A stretch of DNA of 64,000 bases from Bacteroidota bacterium (GTDB lineage: Bacteria; Bacteroidota; Bacteroidia; Cytophagales; Cyclobacteriaceae). The first letter of the stretch is position 1, and the number at the start of each line of letters is the position of its first letter. The stretch spans positions 62,001-126,000 of the forward strand of contig JACPVX010000041.1 in the NCBI GenBank assembly GCA_016191555.1, written 5' to 3'. The translations under genes and the position numbers were made by a program. The notes under the pieces were generated by a model, which worked only from the letters and a program-made list of their open reading frames with translations, was not told the DNA's origin and did not search any database. Of the stretch, positions 35,163-44,413 are shown in pieces.

Positions 35163-36481
35163 TATCCATACGCAAGCGAATCCTTTCATTGGCAAACATG
35201 CTTCTCGAATTTATTGTGGGCATCGGACTCACCGTTTTCATCACTCGCTTTTATTCGATTGAAGAAGCCGGGCAGTGGTTTATATTCATTGCCATTTTTG
35301 CATTGGCCAGTAGCTTGCGTGATGCACTGGTGCAGGCCGCACTGATCAAAGGCACGGCACACGCGGAAGATTCGATGAACCTTACGCATCTTAAAACAAA
35401 CGGCACCATTGTTCTTTCTGCGGAATTGCTGATGTGCGGGGTTCTACTGGTATCTAGCTTCATTGTTTCTGGTGATTGGTCGAAATTACTTTTGTTTTAC
35501 CCAATCTACTCCATACCGAACGCCATCATGCGTTGGCTCATTTTCTATTTGCGTGGAAAATTAACACTGGCACCGATCTTAGCTGCGAATGCTATTAACA
35601 GCTCTATCATATTTGTTGGAATAGCTCTCGTTATTCAATGGAACTTGCCTCTTTCCTATGTTGTAGTCGTACTCGGTATATCTAGTTTGGCTGCCGCTCT
35701 CCATCTGCTTCCTTTTATTCCTCTGAAACAAATGATGAGTTCTACTTTATCCAAAGAACAACTTCTTTTAATCAAACGTGTCGGATTTTTAGCCGCTGGG
35801 CGCGAAGCTACTTCTGCAGTATCCTCACGCATCAGCTTATTTATCACGGGGTCGTTGCTTACTTTACAGCACACCGCTTTATTGGGTGTATCGCAGCGGT
35901 TTGCGCAAGTAGCGTTGCTTCCCAACAATTCCTTTCAATCGATTCTATTTCCATCGCTTGTACAGTGCGTGCAAAACGGAAATAGGGAGCAGGCCAGAAA
36001 GCAATTTCATGAATCTATTTCGCTCCTACTTTCGATAACAATTCCGATGTCCATTGTTGGAATGGCGCTTTCGCCCTACGTGCTGACGTTGCTAAATGGA
36101 GTTGCTTATCAACATGCATGGGTGTATTTATCTATATACGTTTTTATTGCTACCTGCATTACACCTTTTGGAGCTGCCTTTGGAAGTGCAGTAACCGCCT
36201 GGGGAAAACCGCAGCTTGCGTTTAGACTAGTATTGATCAATAGCATTCTCACAATTGTTCTGAGTTTTGTATTGATTAAGTTTTTAGGTGTGTTTGGCGC
36301 ACCGTTGGCAATGGTGATTGTGGAATTAAGTGGGCTTGTGTGTGTGGCTTACCTTCTTAAAAAAGTCTGCGGCATTCACATTCAAGAAACACTGCAACTC
36401 ATTCCCGGTCACTATGGCCACGTTATTCTTAGATTAAAACAACAACTTGTTCTATCCTTGCATCCAATCAGCAAAAAATAA
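35159..36481 (+). CDS. Wzx-type polysaccharide flippase
   Basis: 440 residues, 12 or so membrane segments, MATE-like (MOP) fold: RILSLANMLLEFIVGIGLTVFITRFYSIEEAGQWF at the start, then LGVSQRFAQVALLPNNSFQSILFPSLV in the middle. Expected to flip the lipid-linked repeat unit to the periplasmic side. Overlaps the polymerase gene by four bases. Confidence 0.85.
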   Translation: MISIRKRILSLANMLLEFIVGIGLTVFITRFYSIEEAGQWFIFIAIFALASSLRDALVQAALIKGTAHAEDSMNLTHLKTNGTIVLSAELLMCGVLLVSSFIVSGDWSKLLLFYPIYSIPNAIMRWLIFYLRGKLTLAPILAANAINSSIIFVGIALVIQWNLPLSYVVVVLGISSLAAALHLLPFIPLKQMMSSTLSKEQLLLIKRVGFLAAGREATSAVSSRISLFITGSLLTLQHTALLGVSQRFAQVALLPNNSFQSILFPSLVQCVQNGNREQARKQFHESISLLLSITIPMSIVGMALSPYVLTLLNGVAYQHAWVYLSIYVFIATCITPFGAAFGSAVTAWGKPQLAFRLVLINSILTIVLSFVLIKFLGVFGAPLAMVIVELSGLVCVAYLLKKVCGIHIQETLQLIPGHYGHVILRLKQQLVLSLHPISKK

Positions 36482-36483
36482 AG

Positions 36484-37392
36484 ATGTTACACTTACCTAT
36501 TATCTCCGTTGTTATTGCATCGTATAACAGAAAAGTATCTCTGCTACAAACGCTCGATGCTTTAGAAGCTCAAACGTTGTCACGCAATCTTTTTGAAGTT
36601 ATTGTAGTGAACGATGGAAGCACCGATGGAACTGAAGAAGTTCTCCGCATATATGAAAACAATACTTCTATGCAATTCATGTTTCTTCATCAAAGCAATA
36701 GCGGTCCGGCAGCAGCGCGAAATAAGGGCATTGCGCAAGCACTTGGTCAGTGGATTGCTTTTACTGATGATGACTGTCTCCCAGACGCAAATTGGTTGAT
36801 GACGATCTTTTCAGTTTTTTCCAAAACGAATTGGGTAGGTGTTCAAGGCAGTACTTTTACCGATCGCGATCACATTACACCACTGACGCATCAAATTGAT
36901 AATGAAAACGGAAATCGCAGCGTGCCTACATGCAATGCCGCGTATCATCGAAAAGCGTTGATGTCAGTAGGAGGTTTTGATGAACAGTTTCCTTTTCCCC
37001 ACAACGAAGATGCTGACTTAGCGTGGCGCATTCAACAACTTGGCACGATTGGATTTTCATCAGAGATGCGAGTGCACCATCCACCACGAGTGGATCAATT
37101 TAAAAAAGTAGCCAAGCGCATGAAGATTCTAGAAAGCGAATTTCGGCTTTTCTATAAAGATAAAAGTACTTACCAGCTCAATCGAGCCACTTCAGCCTGG
37201 AAAAACATCTATTGGGAAATCGGCTGCAAAACTCAATGGTATTACCTAAAGTCAAGACTCAAATTCTGGAAGCAACCCATTTTGCTCATGCAAGGCGTTT
37301 CTTTAACTCTGATTTGGTGGTACGACCTAATCCGTCTGTACCCCCGATTCCGAAAAAGTGCAAAAAACAATAAGATGATTTTCGCAAAGTAA
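36484..37392 (+). CDS. Family 2 glycosyltransferase
   Basis: 302 residues, cytoplasmic GT-A enzyme. PIISVVIASYNRKVSLLQTLDALEAQ, then VIVVNDGSTDGTEEV, SGPAAARNKGI, and FTDDDCLPD as the DxD metal site; FPHNEDADLAWRIQQLG for the catalytic region. Last gene of the plus-strand operon, two bases after the flippase stop. Confidence 0.9.
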   Translation: MLHLPIISVVIASYNRKVSLLQTLDALEAQTLSRNLFEVIVVNDGSTDGTEEVLRIYENNTSMQFMFLHQSNSGPAAARNKGIAQALGQWIAFTDDDCLPDANWLMTIFSVFSKTNWVGVQGSTFTDRDHITPLTHQIDNENGNRSVPTCNAAYHRKALMSVGGFDEQFPFPHNEDADLAWRIQQLGTIGFSSEMRVHHPPRVDQFKKVAKRMKILESEFRLFYKDKSTYQLNRATSAWKNIYWEIGCKTQWYYLKSRLKFWKQPILLMQGVSLTLIWWYDLIRLYPRFRKSAKNNKMIFAK

Positions 37393-37439
37393 ACACACTT
37401 GCCAATGAAAGATGTGTGGATAAGTTATCTTCCCGCGTT

Positions 37440-37467
37440 AGAAATACAATTGACTGTATTTCTTTTT
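37440..37467. terminator. Intrinsic terminator between the convergent polysaccharide operons
   Basis: GAAATACA-attgac-TGTATTTC stem with six-base loop, followed by TTTTT on the plus strand. It closes the plus-strand operon (29627-37392). The remaining part of the gap to 37544 shows nothing further. Confidence 0.85.
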
Positions 37468-37544
37468 CAGCAGAAAGCTAACCAACACTCTCGATTAAAT
37501 TGGAGGATCTTGAAATGATCGAAGGATCTAAATTGAAATTCCGA

Positions 37545-38189
37545 TTATAGAATTATGTCATTAGAAGCTGGCTTGTCCCACTTCTTCAAAGTAAAATTCC
37601 AGATACGAACTACTTTGGCCGGGTTTCCCACTGCAACAGAATAGGCAGGTATATCCGTCATCACTACCGAATTCGCACCTATGCGACAATATTTTCCAAG
37701 CACCAGCGGCTCACCATTTTTCTTGCCCATGATGACAGTGCCTGTTCCAACAAAAACGTCTTCTTCCAAAATGATAGGAGCTTTGGTTGAAGGATGATGA
37801 TGATGCGGCTTGTCCGGATCTATGCCGTGATGCATCCCTAAAATACGAACATACTGCGAAAGCCCCACGTGCTTGTGCAATGTAATCGGACCTATCAATA
37901 CACATCCTACACCGGTATGAACCTCGTCTTCAATAATTACATCACCCATTCCATTGTTAATAACTACGCCATCTTCAATACGCGAATACGATCCTAATGA
38001 AAACTTGTTGAATGGAACTAAATCCAAGCGCGAACGCCAGCTAATTCCTCTCTTAAAGTAGCGTGGAAAAACAGAAAAGCACCATACATACCATCTCACT
38101 TTTGCCTGGTAGGGCCTTCTTCTGAATAAAATAGCCAATACCCATTTTTTGATTCTGGCATTTCCTCTTATAAACTCTTTTATTGTCAT
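37545..38189 (-). CDS. Hexapeptide-repeat acyltransferase (WbbJ-like)
   Basis: 214 residues. From about residue 65 the left-handed beta-helix pattern is clear: YSRIEDGVVINNGMGDVIIEDEVHTGVGCVLIGPITLHKHVGLSQYVRILG, then a His-rich loop (MHHGIDPDKPHHHHP, about 113-127) holding the active His region, and VFVGTGTVIMGKKNGEPLVLGKYCRIGANSVVMTDIPAYSVAVGNPAKVVR. Expected to O-acetylate (or otherwise acylate) a sugar of the polymer. Last gene of the minus-strand operon. Confidence 0.88.
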   Translation of the reverse strand: MTIKEFIRGNARIKKWVLAILFRRRPYQAKVRWYVWCFSVFPRYFKRGISWRSRLDLVPFNKFSLGSYSRIEDGVVINNGMGDVIIEDEVHTGVGCVLIGPITLHKHVGLSQYVRILGMHHGIDPDKPHHHHPSTKAPIILEEDVFVGTGTVIMGKKNGEPLVLGKYCRIGANSVVMTDIPAYSVAVGNPAKVVRIWNFTLKKWDKPASNDIIL

Positions 38190-38196
38190 AAACTCA

Positions 38197-39390
38197 TTAG
38201 GCTACATTCAACTGGACTAACTGATCAAATAACTCCGCTCTCTCCTTCCATGTATTGACACGAGCAATCGCAACCCTCTTTTCTACTTCAAATAATGTAT
38301 CAGACTGCACAGCTCGTTCTACTAATTTCACAAATTGACTGGGTGATTGGGCAATCTTTACCACATCGCTCAGTTCACTCAACACGGAGGGATTAAAATT
38401 GGTAGTGACAATAGGTTTGCCAGCCGCCAAATACTCAAACAACTTAAGCGGGTAAATGCTTTCGCTCACTTCATCTAACAGGAAAGGAATGATTGCCACA
38501 TCAAATCCCTTTACTACAGAAGGAGCATCTTCGTGCGCGACTGCCCCTATAAATTTTATGCGCGGGTGATGTAAAACTTCTTCCGGAACATATTTCAATT
38601 CGATCGGGCCAGCCATTATTAGTTGAAAATCGGAAAGATAATCAACCAACTGCAACAACAAGTGAAAATCAATTCTACGCTCTATGTTACCTAAGTATCC
38701 AACCGTTTTTCTACCATTTGATGGTATCGCCTGATGAACTTGTAAATTTTTATCGAGAGCTTGGTTGAATAAATGAAAGTTAGCCGCATTGGGAACGAGG
38801 TTTACCTGGGAGAAATCGCAACCCTCAAACTGCTTCATTAAAGCAGGTGCAGTTGTAATAATCATTTCGGCATTCGATGCCGCTTGTTTTTGTAAGGCAG
38901 GTCCGTGCTTTAGTGTGTATTTTTTTACCATCGGGTCAATGCAATGATAAACCGAAGTATTTATTCGTATGCGTAGTTTATTTTGAAATGTTGGGTAGTA
39001 AAACTCAAATGAGTTTACATAGACTACCGATTTGATGCCACGGTGTTTCAAAAAAGAATTGACGCGCTTAGCCAAAATCTTTTCATTCTGATTTGTAAAA
39101 AACCGGTGCACCATGCCTGTTGGTAAAAAATGAGTGGGCCACACAAACGGTGTGGCCAAAACGTTAACTCCCTCTAATTCTTTTACACTAAGTTTAAAAT
39201 AGGACTTAAATCGCCATTGTATCTGAGGAGTGAAAAACAGTTTTAATGCTTCCCAGAAATTAAATGGGTGATCCATATAGATCACCTCATTTGTTAAAGC
39301 CAATTCACGGGCAAGCTGCCATGGGGTAGAAGTGTAGGCATCGTCATGCTTGGGCAGCGAAAAAAAAAGGTAAGTTCGTTTAGTTTGCAT
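38197..39390 (-). CDS. Family 1/4-type glycosyltransferase (GT-B)
   Basis: 397 residues. C-terminal Rossmann part contains VGYLGNIERRIDFHLLLQLVDYL, IKFIGAVAHEDAPSVVKGFDVAIIPF and SIYPLKLFEYLAAGKPIVTTNF, the E-x7-E-like donor site of GT-B enzymes. The N-terminus (TYLFFSLPKHDDAYTSTPWQLARELA) is typical of TuaH-like transferases. It overlaps the next gene upstream by 11 bases and belongs to the same operon. Confidence 0.87.
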   Translation of the reverse strand: MQTKRTYLFFSLPKHDDAYTSTPWQLARELALTNEVIYMDHPFNFWEALKLFFTPQIQWRFKSYFKLSVKELEGVNVLATPFVWPTHFLPTGMVHRFFTNQNEKILAKRVNSFLKHRGIKSVVYVNSFEFYYPTFQNKLRIRINTSVYHCIDPMVKKYTLKHGPALQKQAASNAEMIITTAPALMKQFEGCDFSQVNLVPNAANFHLFNQALDKNLQVHQAIPSNGRKTVGYLGNIERRIDFHLLLQLVDYLSDFQLIMAGPIELKYVPEEVLHHPRIKFIGAVAHEDAPSVVKGFDVAIIPFLLDEVSESIYPLKLFEYLAAGKPIVTTNFNPSVLSELSDVVKIAQSPSQFVKLVERAVQSDTLFEVEKRVAIARVNTWKERAELFDQLVQLNVA

Positions 39391-40315
39391 GCGCCCTTAG
39401 ATGATATTGAGCCAGAATGTAATTTTTTAAGTAGGTAACAAGATGCTGGTGGCGATCGTATTGATGTACTACTTTCAAAGAAGCGCCTTTCTTATTGGTA
39501 ATGGTGCCATCAACAAATCGAAATTCATTCAGAGAGGAATAATGTAAGGTAGCAATCGCTCCACTTCCGTTCTTTTCAACGCGCTTCTGGATTCCATGAA
39601 GTCGCTTATACATGAGATGCATATGAATGGCCTGATCGGCCCCCAGTAATCCCACTATCTTCGGAAGATTATTAAACGTTTCTTCAATCATTTCACGCAC
39701 GTATTGTTCAATCGCATGACGCGAGCCGATGGTAACACCAGCACATAACACTGGAAGGTTTTGAATCTGTTTCAACTCCTCTTTTGAATAGGTGGCTTCA
39801 TACCATCTTCGATTAAAATCACTATCCTTAATAGCAACCGGCTCTTCACCTGTTGCAATCATACTAGATCCTATTTGCTCAAAAGGATCCGAGACGATTA
39901 GCACATCGCGAATGTCGGTGAGCATAATTTGCTCATGGGGTAGTGAGGTCATTAAGTTTTGAATCAAAAAGAATCTTTTCACCATAAACTGTACCAATGG
40001 TGTTGCCCACATTTCTAAACCGTTTGACCTATTTAGCCAATGATAAAGGTGTTGAATAAGTTGAGCGAGTTTTTTTCCACCCCATGCAGATTGCATAGCC
40101 AGTTTGCTAAGCATTTTGGGAAGCAGAGATTCCTGATAACGAATCAGTTTTACATTACTGAATGACTTACATTGATTTTGAATATCTTTAATATTGCCCC
40201 CCACATAAATAAATAAATCTGCTTCCGGACAAAATGCCTGACACGACAAGATAAAGTGTTGAATGTGCTCAAACTGATACCCTACTGCAAACGTAATAAT
40301 GGCTTTTCTTTTCAT
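39380..40315 (-). CDS. Putative GT-A glycosyltransferase of an uncommon type
   Basis: 311 residues. No common family recognised, but the segment EQIMLTDIRDVLIVSDPFEQIGSSMIATGEE resembles the DxD region of GT-A enzymes acting on nucleotide sugars (LTDxRDVxFxxDPF). Nearby LCAGVTIGSRHAIEQYVREMIEE and GLLGADQAIHMHLMYKRL also fit a transferase (the second with a late acidic/His site). It lies among glycosyltransferases with overlapping ends, which supports the role. Donor and acceptor unknown. Confidence 0.6.
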   Translation of the reverse strand: MKRKAIITFAVGYQFEHIQHFILSCQAFCPEADLFIYVGGNIKDIQNQCKSFSNVKLIRYQESLLPKMLSKLAMQSAWGGKKLAQLIQHLYHWLNRSNGLEMWATPLVQFMVKRFFLIQNLMTSLPHEQIMLTDIRDVLIVSDPFEQIGSSMIATGEEPVAIKDSDFNRRWYEATYSKEELKQIQNLPVLCAGVTIGSRHAIEQYVREMIEETFNNLPKIVGLLGADQAIHMHLMYKRLHGIQKRVEKNGSGAIATLHYSSLNEFRFVDGTITNKKGASLKVVHQYDRHQHLVTYLKNYILAQYHLRAHAN

Positions 40316-40330
40316 GGTTGGAGTTTGATT

Positions 40331-41257
40331 TTACTTTTTTTCAGGTTGAAGTTGATCGGTTGTAAATGTTAATTGCCGCGATCCAAAAGCATATTCGAGC
40401 AGACGAGCCGTTTCTTTCGCGATTCGTTTCTTGAACGCTTGAGCCAATGTACCATCTTTCAATAGTCTGCGTGAGCTTGTCCAAATTCTTGCGCGATAGC
40501 TGCGTATAAGTTTTAGCTTACCGATTTCTCCCAGCTTTCTACCCATGCGGCCATCTTCGCCAAATACAACAAATGTCTTCGCTCCTTCTTCGTTATCAAA
40601 AACACGAGTCACCGGCATTTCAAAACCTTTCACAGCCAAACCTTCGGCTACCCGAAATCCAAAGTTGGCACCTCGCACATTTAAAAATTCTCTTCGCCAT
40701 CGTCTGCATTCAAACAAACATTCCGCTACCAATTCATAGAGGCCAAGTTGCCAGCGTGATAGATTGGCAGCTGGTGTAAAGCTATAGTTTCCATATACAC
40801 ATGTGATGTATGGGTTCTTCACTAGTGGATTTACCATTTCTGAAATCCAATTGGGCGGATACAATGAGTCTCCATCTCCACAAAGTTGATATACTCCCTT
40901 GCATGCTCTCAGTCCGGCTAATCGTGCGTGAGCGATACCTTGTCGCTTTTCATGAATTACTTTCACACCTAACAGATCAAGAATTTCATCTGTGCGATCC
41001 GTACTGTTGTTATTAACTATAATTAACTCGCACTCATACGGCACATTCATTCGCGCAAAAGAGGAAAGAGTGCGAACAATATTTTTCTCTTCATTCCATA
41101 CCGGAATTACAATCGATACAATTGGATCTGAAGATTGAAAGCGCATTAATTGTTTTCGCAAATGCGCCAATTCATCCAGTTGCACAAGGGAAAAATGGGT
41201 CTGTGCAAATTCATGTTGACTTACCCAGGAAGGTACTTTAAAACGGTTATGCATCAT
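40331..41257 (-). CDS. Family 2 glycosyltransferase
   Basis: 308 residues from ATG 41257 (ATG 41254 equally possible). The open frame runs up to 41365, but that would overlap the upstream gene by 119 bases, whereas this start gives the tight ATGATGCATAA overlap of 11. GT-A motifs: VSIVIPVWNEEKNIVRTLSSFA, IIVNNNSTDRTDEIL, GIAHARLAGLRACKG and LCGDGDSLYPPNWI with the DGD metal site. Role: adds a sugar to the repeat unit. Confidence 0.9.
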   Translation of the reverse strand: MMHNRFKVPSWVSQHEFAQTHFSLVQLDELAHLRKQLMRFQSSDPIVSIVIPVWNEEKNIVRTLSSFARMNVPYECELIIVNNNSTDRTDEILDLLGVKVIHEKRQGIAHARLAGLRACKGVYQLCGDGDSLYPPNWISEMVNPLVKNPYITCVYGNYSFTPAANLSRWQLGLYELVAECLFECRRWRREFLNVRGANFGFRVAEGLAVKGFEMPVTRVFDNEEGAKTFVVFGEDGRMGRKLGEIGKLKLIRSYRARIWTSSRRLLKDGTLAQAFKKRIAKETARLLEYAFGSRQLTFTTDQLQPEKK

Positions 41258-42176
41258 GTCGTAAATAATTAAATTTGTAACCAATGGTTGAAGAGTGAGT
41301 AGCGTGGGAAAAGTTCCATTTAAGTGCTTGTAAAAAAGCCAACGCGTTTTTACCCTTACGTTCAAGGAGACTCTGCACTAAATGTTTCGGGGTAGCAATA
41401 ACTAAAAAGAAAAGCCAAAATAAAATCAAGTGAGTTGGGCTCGAATATTTCCGCATAAACAAAATTCGGTTACGCGTTAACAAATAACTTTTCAATTCAC
41501 TCAATTTTTCAACAGATCGTGATTCTTTATGGTAAAAGGCCGATTGCGTGTCCACTGCAATTTGATAACCGGATCTTCGTATCAATTCGCTCCAGTCAAG
41601 TTCTTCGTAGTACAAAAAATAATTTTCTGGCATACATCCAATTTGATCAATGACTCTGCGCGGCACGAGCATGGCAGCTCCATGAGCATAATGCGTTACC
41701 GCCAATCCAGTCGGTCCCGGTTCAACTCTGGTAAGACATTCGTTTCTACCTGTGATTTTATTTATTGGAGTAAACCCGGCATACTGAACTTGGCTCGGCT
41801 GATCGTAATAGTGAATGGTAGGACACAGCAGCCCGATGCCTTGAAATTGCTCAAGCAGGTTGATCATCCGAGAAAGAATATCGCTACCAAACTCAGTATC
41901 ATTATTGATAAAAAATAAATATTCGCCATGAGCTACACGCATCGCAAGATTGTTACCTCCGGCAAAGCCAAGATTTCTGTCACTCCGAATAAAATCAATC
42001 CAGGGAAATTGGCTCGTTAACAAACCTGCCGGATTTTCCGTAGAGCCATTATCTAACACTATTACCTGAAGCGACTGTCCATAGATTCGTTCAATGCTCT
42101 TCAGCAAAGCTATGGTGTGGTTGGTTGTGTTGTAGTTCAGCGTAATTACTGAAACTGATTTCACTCGATTATCCAT
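41247..42176 (-). CDS. Family 2 glycosyltransferase (rhamnosyltransferase-like)
   Basis: 309 residues. SVITLNYNTTNHTIALLKSIERI, VIVLDNGSTENPAGLL, NLGFAGGNNLAMRVAHGEYLFFINNDTEF (NND metal motif) and YFLYYEELDWSELIRRSGYQIAV follow the WcaA/rhamnosyltransferase subtype. A hydrophobic helix near 250-275 may tie it to the membrane. 18 bases after the UDP-glucose dehydrogenase gene. Confidence 0.9.
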   Translation of the reverse strand: MDNRVKSVSVITLNYNTTNHTIALLKSIERIYGQSLQVIVLDNGSTENPAGLLTSQFPWIDFIRSDRNLGFAGGNNLAMRVAHGEYLFFINNDTEFGSDILSRMINLLEQFQGIGLLCPTIHYYDQPSQVQYAGFTPINKITGRNECLTRVEPGPTGLAVTHYAHGAAMLVPRRVIDQIGCMPENYFLYYEELDWSELIRRSGYQIAVDTQSAFYHKESRSVEKLSELKSYLLTRNRILFMRKYSSPTHLILFWLFFLVIATPKHLVQSLLERKGKNALAFLQALKWNFSHATHSSTIGYKFNYLRHDA

Positions 42177-42194
42177 TTCACTTGATCGGTTAAG

Positions 42195-43550
42195 TTATAC
42201 GGCTAACTTGAGTTGCGCTTCAAAAGATATTTCGGCAGGTAGAGTTGCTCGGCCAATACTATGGTAGATAAATCCTATTGACGCCATCTTAACCGGGTCA
42301 AACAAATTTCTGCCATCAAAAATGATTGGGTTCAACAACTCATACTTCAATCTGTCGAAGTCCGGATTTCTAAATTCATTCCATTCTGTGCAAATCAATA
42401 ATGCATGACAATTGTTGGTCGCTTCATACGGATCGGTGGCATACTCAATGGTAGGCAAAACTTTCTTCGTGTTGTCCATCGCTGCCGGATCATACGCGAT
42501 TATGGTAGCTCCTCGCTTCATTAATTCTTCAATCAACCACAGAGCGGGTGCTTCACGAATGTCATCCGTATTTGGCTTAAATGCCAAACCCCAACATCCA
42601 ATCTTTTTCCCTTGCAGTGATCCCATTTGCTGTTCCATGCGCTCAATCATTTGCATACGCTGACGTTTATTGACATTCATCACCGCATCTAAAATTTCAA
42701 ATGAGTAGTTGAATTCATTACTCGTAAATGATAATGCTTGTACATCTTTCGGAAAGCAACTGCCTCCATAGCCCAAGCCTGCATATAAAAATTGATGCCC
42801 AATGCGACTGTCGGCTCCGATCCCTTTTCGAATTTTTTCAATGTTGGCTCCACTGCGTTCACAGAGATTTGCAATCTCATTCATGAAGCTGATTTTCATT
42901 GCCAAGAATCCATTGGCGGCATATTTCACTAACTCAGATGAGCGAGCATCCATTGCCAAAATAGGATTACCATTGCGAACAAATGGTTCGTAGAGGGTCT
43001 TCATAATTTCTTCAGCCCGCACACTAGATGTACCGATCACTACGCGCTCGGGTTTTAGAAAATCCATGACGGCTGATCCTTCACGTAAAAATTCAGGATT
43101 CGAAACCACATCAAAATGTTTGCCTGCTTGCAATCCAGCCGCCTCCAGTTGTTTGGTTATTCTATCGGCTGTTCCCACAGGCACCGTACTTTTTGTAACT
43201 AAGATTTTATATTGTTGCTTTAACACCGGTACCAATTGGTCGCAAACAGAAAGAACGTATGAAAGATCGGCCGAACCGTCTTCTTGTGGTGGTGTAGGTA
43301 GTGTTAAAAAAATGACCTCAGCATGGTGAGCCGCCATTTGCAAGTGCGTGGTGAATTGAATTCTGCCATCGCGCACATTGCGCTCAAACAGTTGCTCCAA
43401 GCCGGGCTCATAGATAGTCAGTTGCCCGCCTTGCAAACGCACCACTTTATTAGCATCTACATCTACGCAGTAAACTTGATTTCCCATTTCTGCAAAACAA
43501 GTGGCACTCACTAAGCCCACATAACCAGTTCCTATAAAAGATAGATTCAT
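42195..43550 (-). CDS. ugd: UDP-glucose 6-dehydrogenase
   Basis: 451 residues from ATG 43550. The open frame extends to 43721 but that part overlaps the sugar transferase gene and has no homology-like sequence. The N-terminal Rossmann motif is MNLSFIGTGYVGLVSATCFAEMG. Catalytic Cys lies in GLGYGGSCFPKDV, and the C-terminal domain has GLAFKPNTDDIREAPALWLIEEL. It makes UDP-glucuronate, so the exopolysaccharide is likely to contain uronic acid; GDP-mannose dehydrogenase is a less likely alternative. Confidence 0.9.
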   Translation of the reverse strand: MNLSFIGTGYVGLVSATCFAEMGNQVYCVDVDANKVVRLQGGQLTIYEPGLEQLFERNVRDGRIQFTTHLQMAAHHAEVIFLTLPTPPQEDGSADLSYVLSVCDQLVPVLKQQYKILVTKSTVPVGTADRITKQLEAAGLQAGKHFDVVSNPEFLREGSAVMDFLKPERVVIGTSSVRAEEIMKTLYEPFVRNGNPILAMDARSSELVKYAANGFLAMKISFMNEIANLCERSGANIEKIRKGIGADSRIGHQFLYAGLGYGGSCFPKDVQALSFTSNEFNYSFEILDAVMNVNKRQRMQMIERMEQQMGSLQGKKIGCWGLAFKPNTDDIREAPALWLIEELMKRGATIIAYDPAAMDNTKKVLPTIEYATDPYEATNNCHALLICTEWNEFRNPDFDRLKYELLNPIIFDGRNLFDPVKMASIGFIYHSIGRATLPAEISFEAQLKLAV

Positions 43551-43567
43551 AAATTGATTTTTATTTG

Positions 43568-44293
43568 TTAAACATTTTCTTTTTGAAATAAAGCGGGTAT
43601 CGTACGGAGCACTAGTTGAATATCTCCGATAAATGAATAAGACTGAGCATATTGATTGTCGAGTTGAATGCGTTCTTCCTCTGACATCGCACCGCCTCTG
43701 CCGCGTTTCGTTACTTGCCATAGTCCGGTGATTCCTGCAGGTCCCAAAAAACGTTGAGCACTCGCATCGGCAGTTAATTTCTCTGCTTCATAAAGTGGCA
43801 AGGGTCGATTACCCACCAACGACATATCGCCACGCAATACATTAACCAATTGAGGCAACTCGTCTAAACTAGTATTGCGCAAAAATTTTCCGAAACGCGT
43901 GATTCGCGGATCATCTTTGAATTTAAAAAAGGCTGCCTTGGATTTCGCTTTCGCTGACTCCCAGCGCTCGCATGAATAGGTGCCATTGGGCAATACAATC
44001 AGTGTGCAGGCTGCAACGGGTAAGTGGCAACACTCAGAGCAGCTTTCACTAACAGTTTGCTCAGATTCATATTGATTGAGATGCGCCAAATCTTTTAACT
44101 TCAATTCAGCATTGGCATTCATTGTTCTAAACTTTAAAAGCTTAAATCGATCATAGCTCTCGCCTGCTCGGTAGGAAGAATAAAACACGGGGCCTGGAGA
44201 TTCAATCTTAATAATGATGGCGATCATAACTAATACAGGAGCTAAAATCAACAGGGCGGTTGAAGAGGCGAGGATGTCAAATATTCGTTTCAT
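43568..44293 (-). CDS. Undecaprenyl-phosphate sugar transferase (priming enzyme) with Cys-rich insert
   Basis: 241 residues, minimal monotopic type: one N-terminal hydrophobic helix (about 7-29), then KIESPGPVFYSSYRAGESYDRFKLLKFRTM and DPRITRFGKFLRNTSLDELPQLVNVLRGDMSLVGNRPLPLYE with the catalytic Asp-Glu pair. Between FRTM and DPRI lies an insert (about 60-125) with five cysteines (85, 88, 89, 96, 108), which could bind zinc. It begins polymer synthesis by loading a sugar-phosphate onto the lipid carrier. First gene of the minus-strand operon; a -7 box TACTTTTG precedes it. Confidence 0.88.
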   Translation of the reverse strand: MKRIFDILASSTALLILAPVLVMIAIIIKIESPGPVFYSSYRAGESYDRFKLLKFRTMNANAELKLKDLAHLNQYESEQTVSESCSECCHLPVAACTLIVLPNGTYSCERWESAKAKSKAAFFKFKDDPRITRFGKFLRNTSLDELPQLVNVLRGDMSLVGNRPLPLYEAEKLTADASAQRFLGPAGITGLWQVTKRGRGGAMSEEERIQLDNQYAQSYSFIGDIQLVLRTIPALFQKENV

Positions 44294-44376
44294 CGGTTTA
44301 CTTTCAGTTTTTAAATCTTTACTGCTTATTGGATCTACTTCATCAAGAAATTTGGTTTTCGCCTTTCCTGATGGTT

Positions 44377-44384
44377 CAAAAGTA
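44377..44384 (-). promoter_or_regulatory. -7 box for the minus-strand polysaccharide operon
   Basis: TACTTTTG on the minus strand, perfect TANNTTTG, without a TTG at -33. It lies 29 bases from the nearest shared regulatory element (44414-44423); in the plus-strand operon that distance is 27. Confidence 0.45.
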
Positions 44385-44413
44385 GATTGCTATCAGCGCG
44401 AAGAATTTTCTAT

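Noticed and set aside
41258-41365. Longer start of the glycosyltransferase at 40331
   Set aside because: Would overlap the upstream gene by over 100 bases; ATG 41257/41254 gives normal coupled overlap and the family start.
43551-43721. N-terminal extension of the UDP-glucose dehydrogenase frame
   Set aside because: Overlaps the sugar transferase end; the Rossmann motif starts right at ATG 43550.
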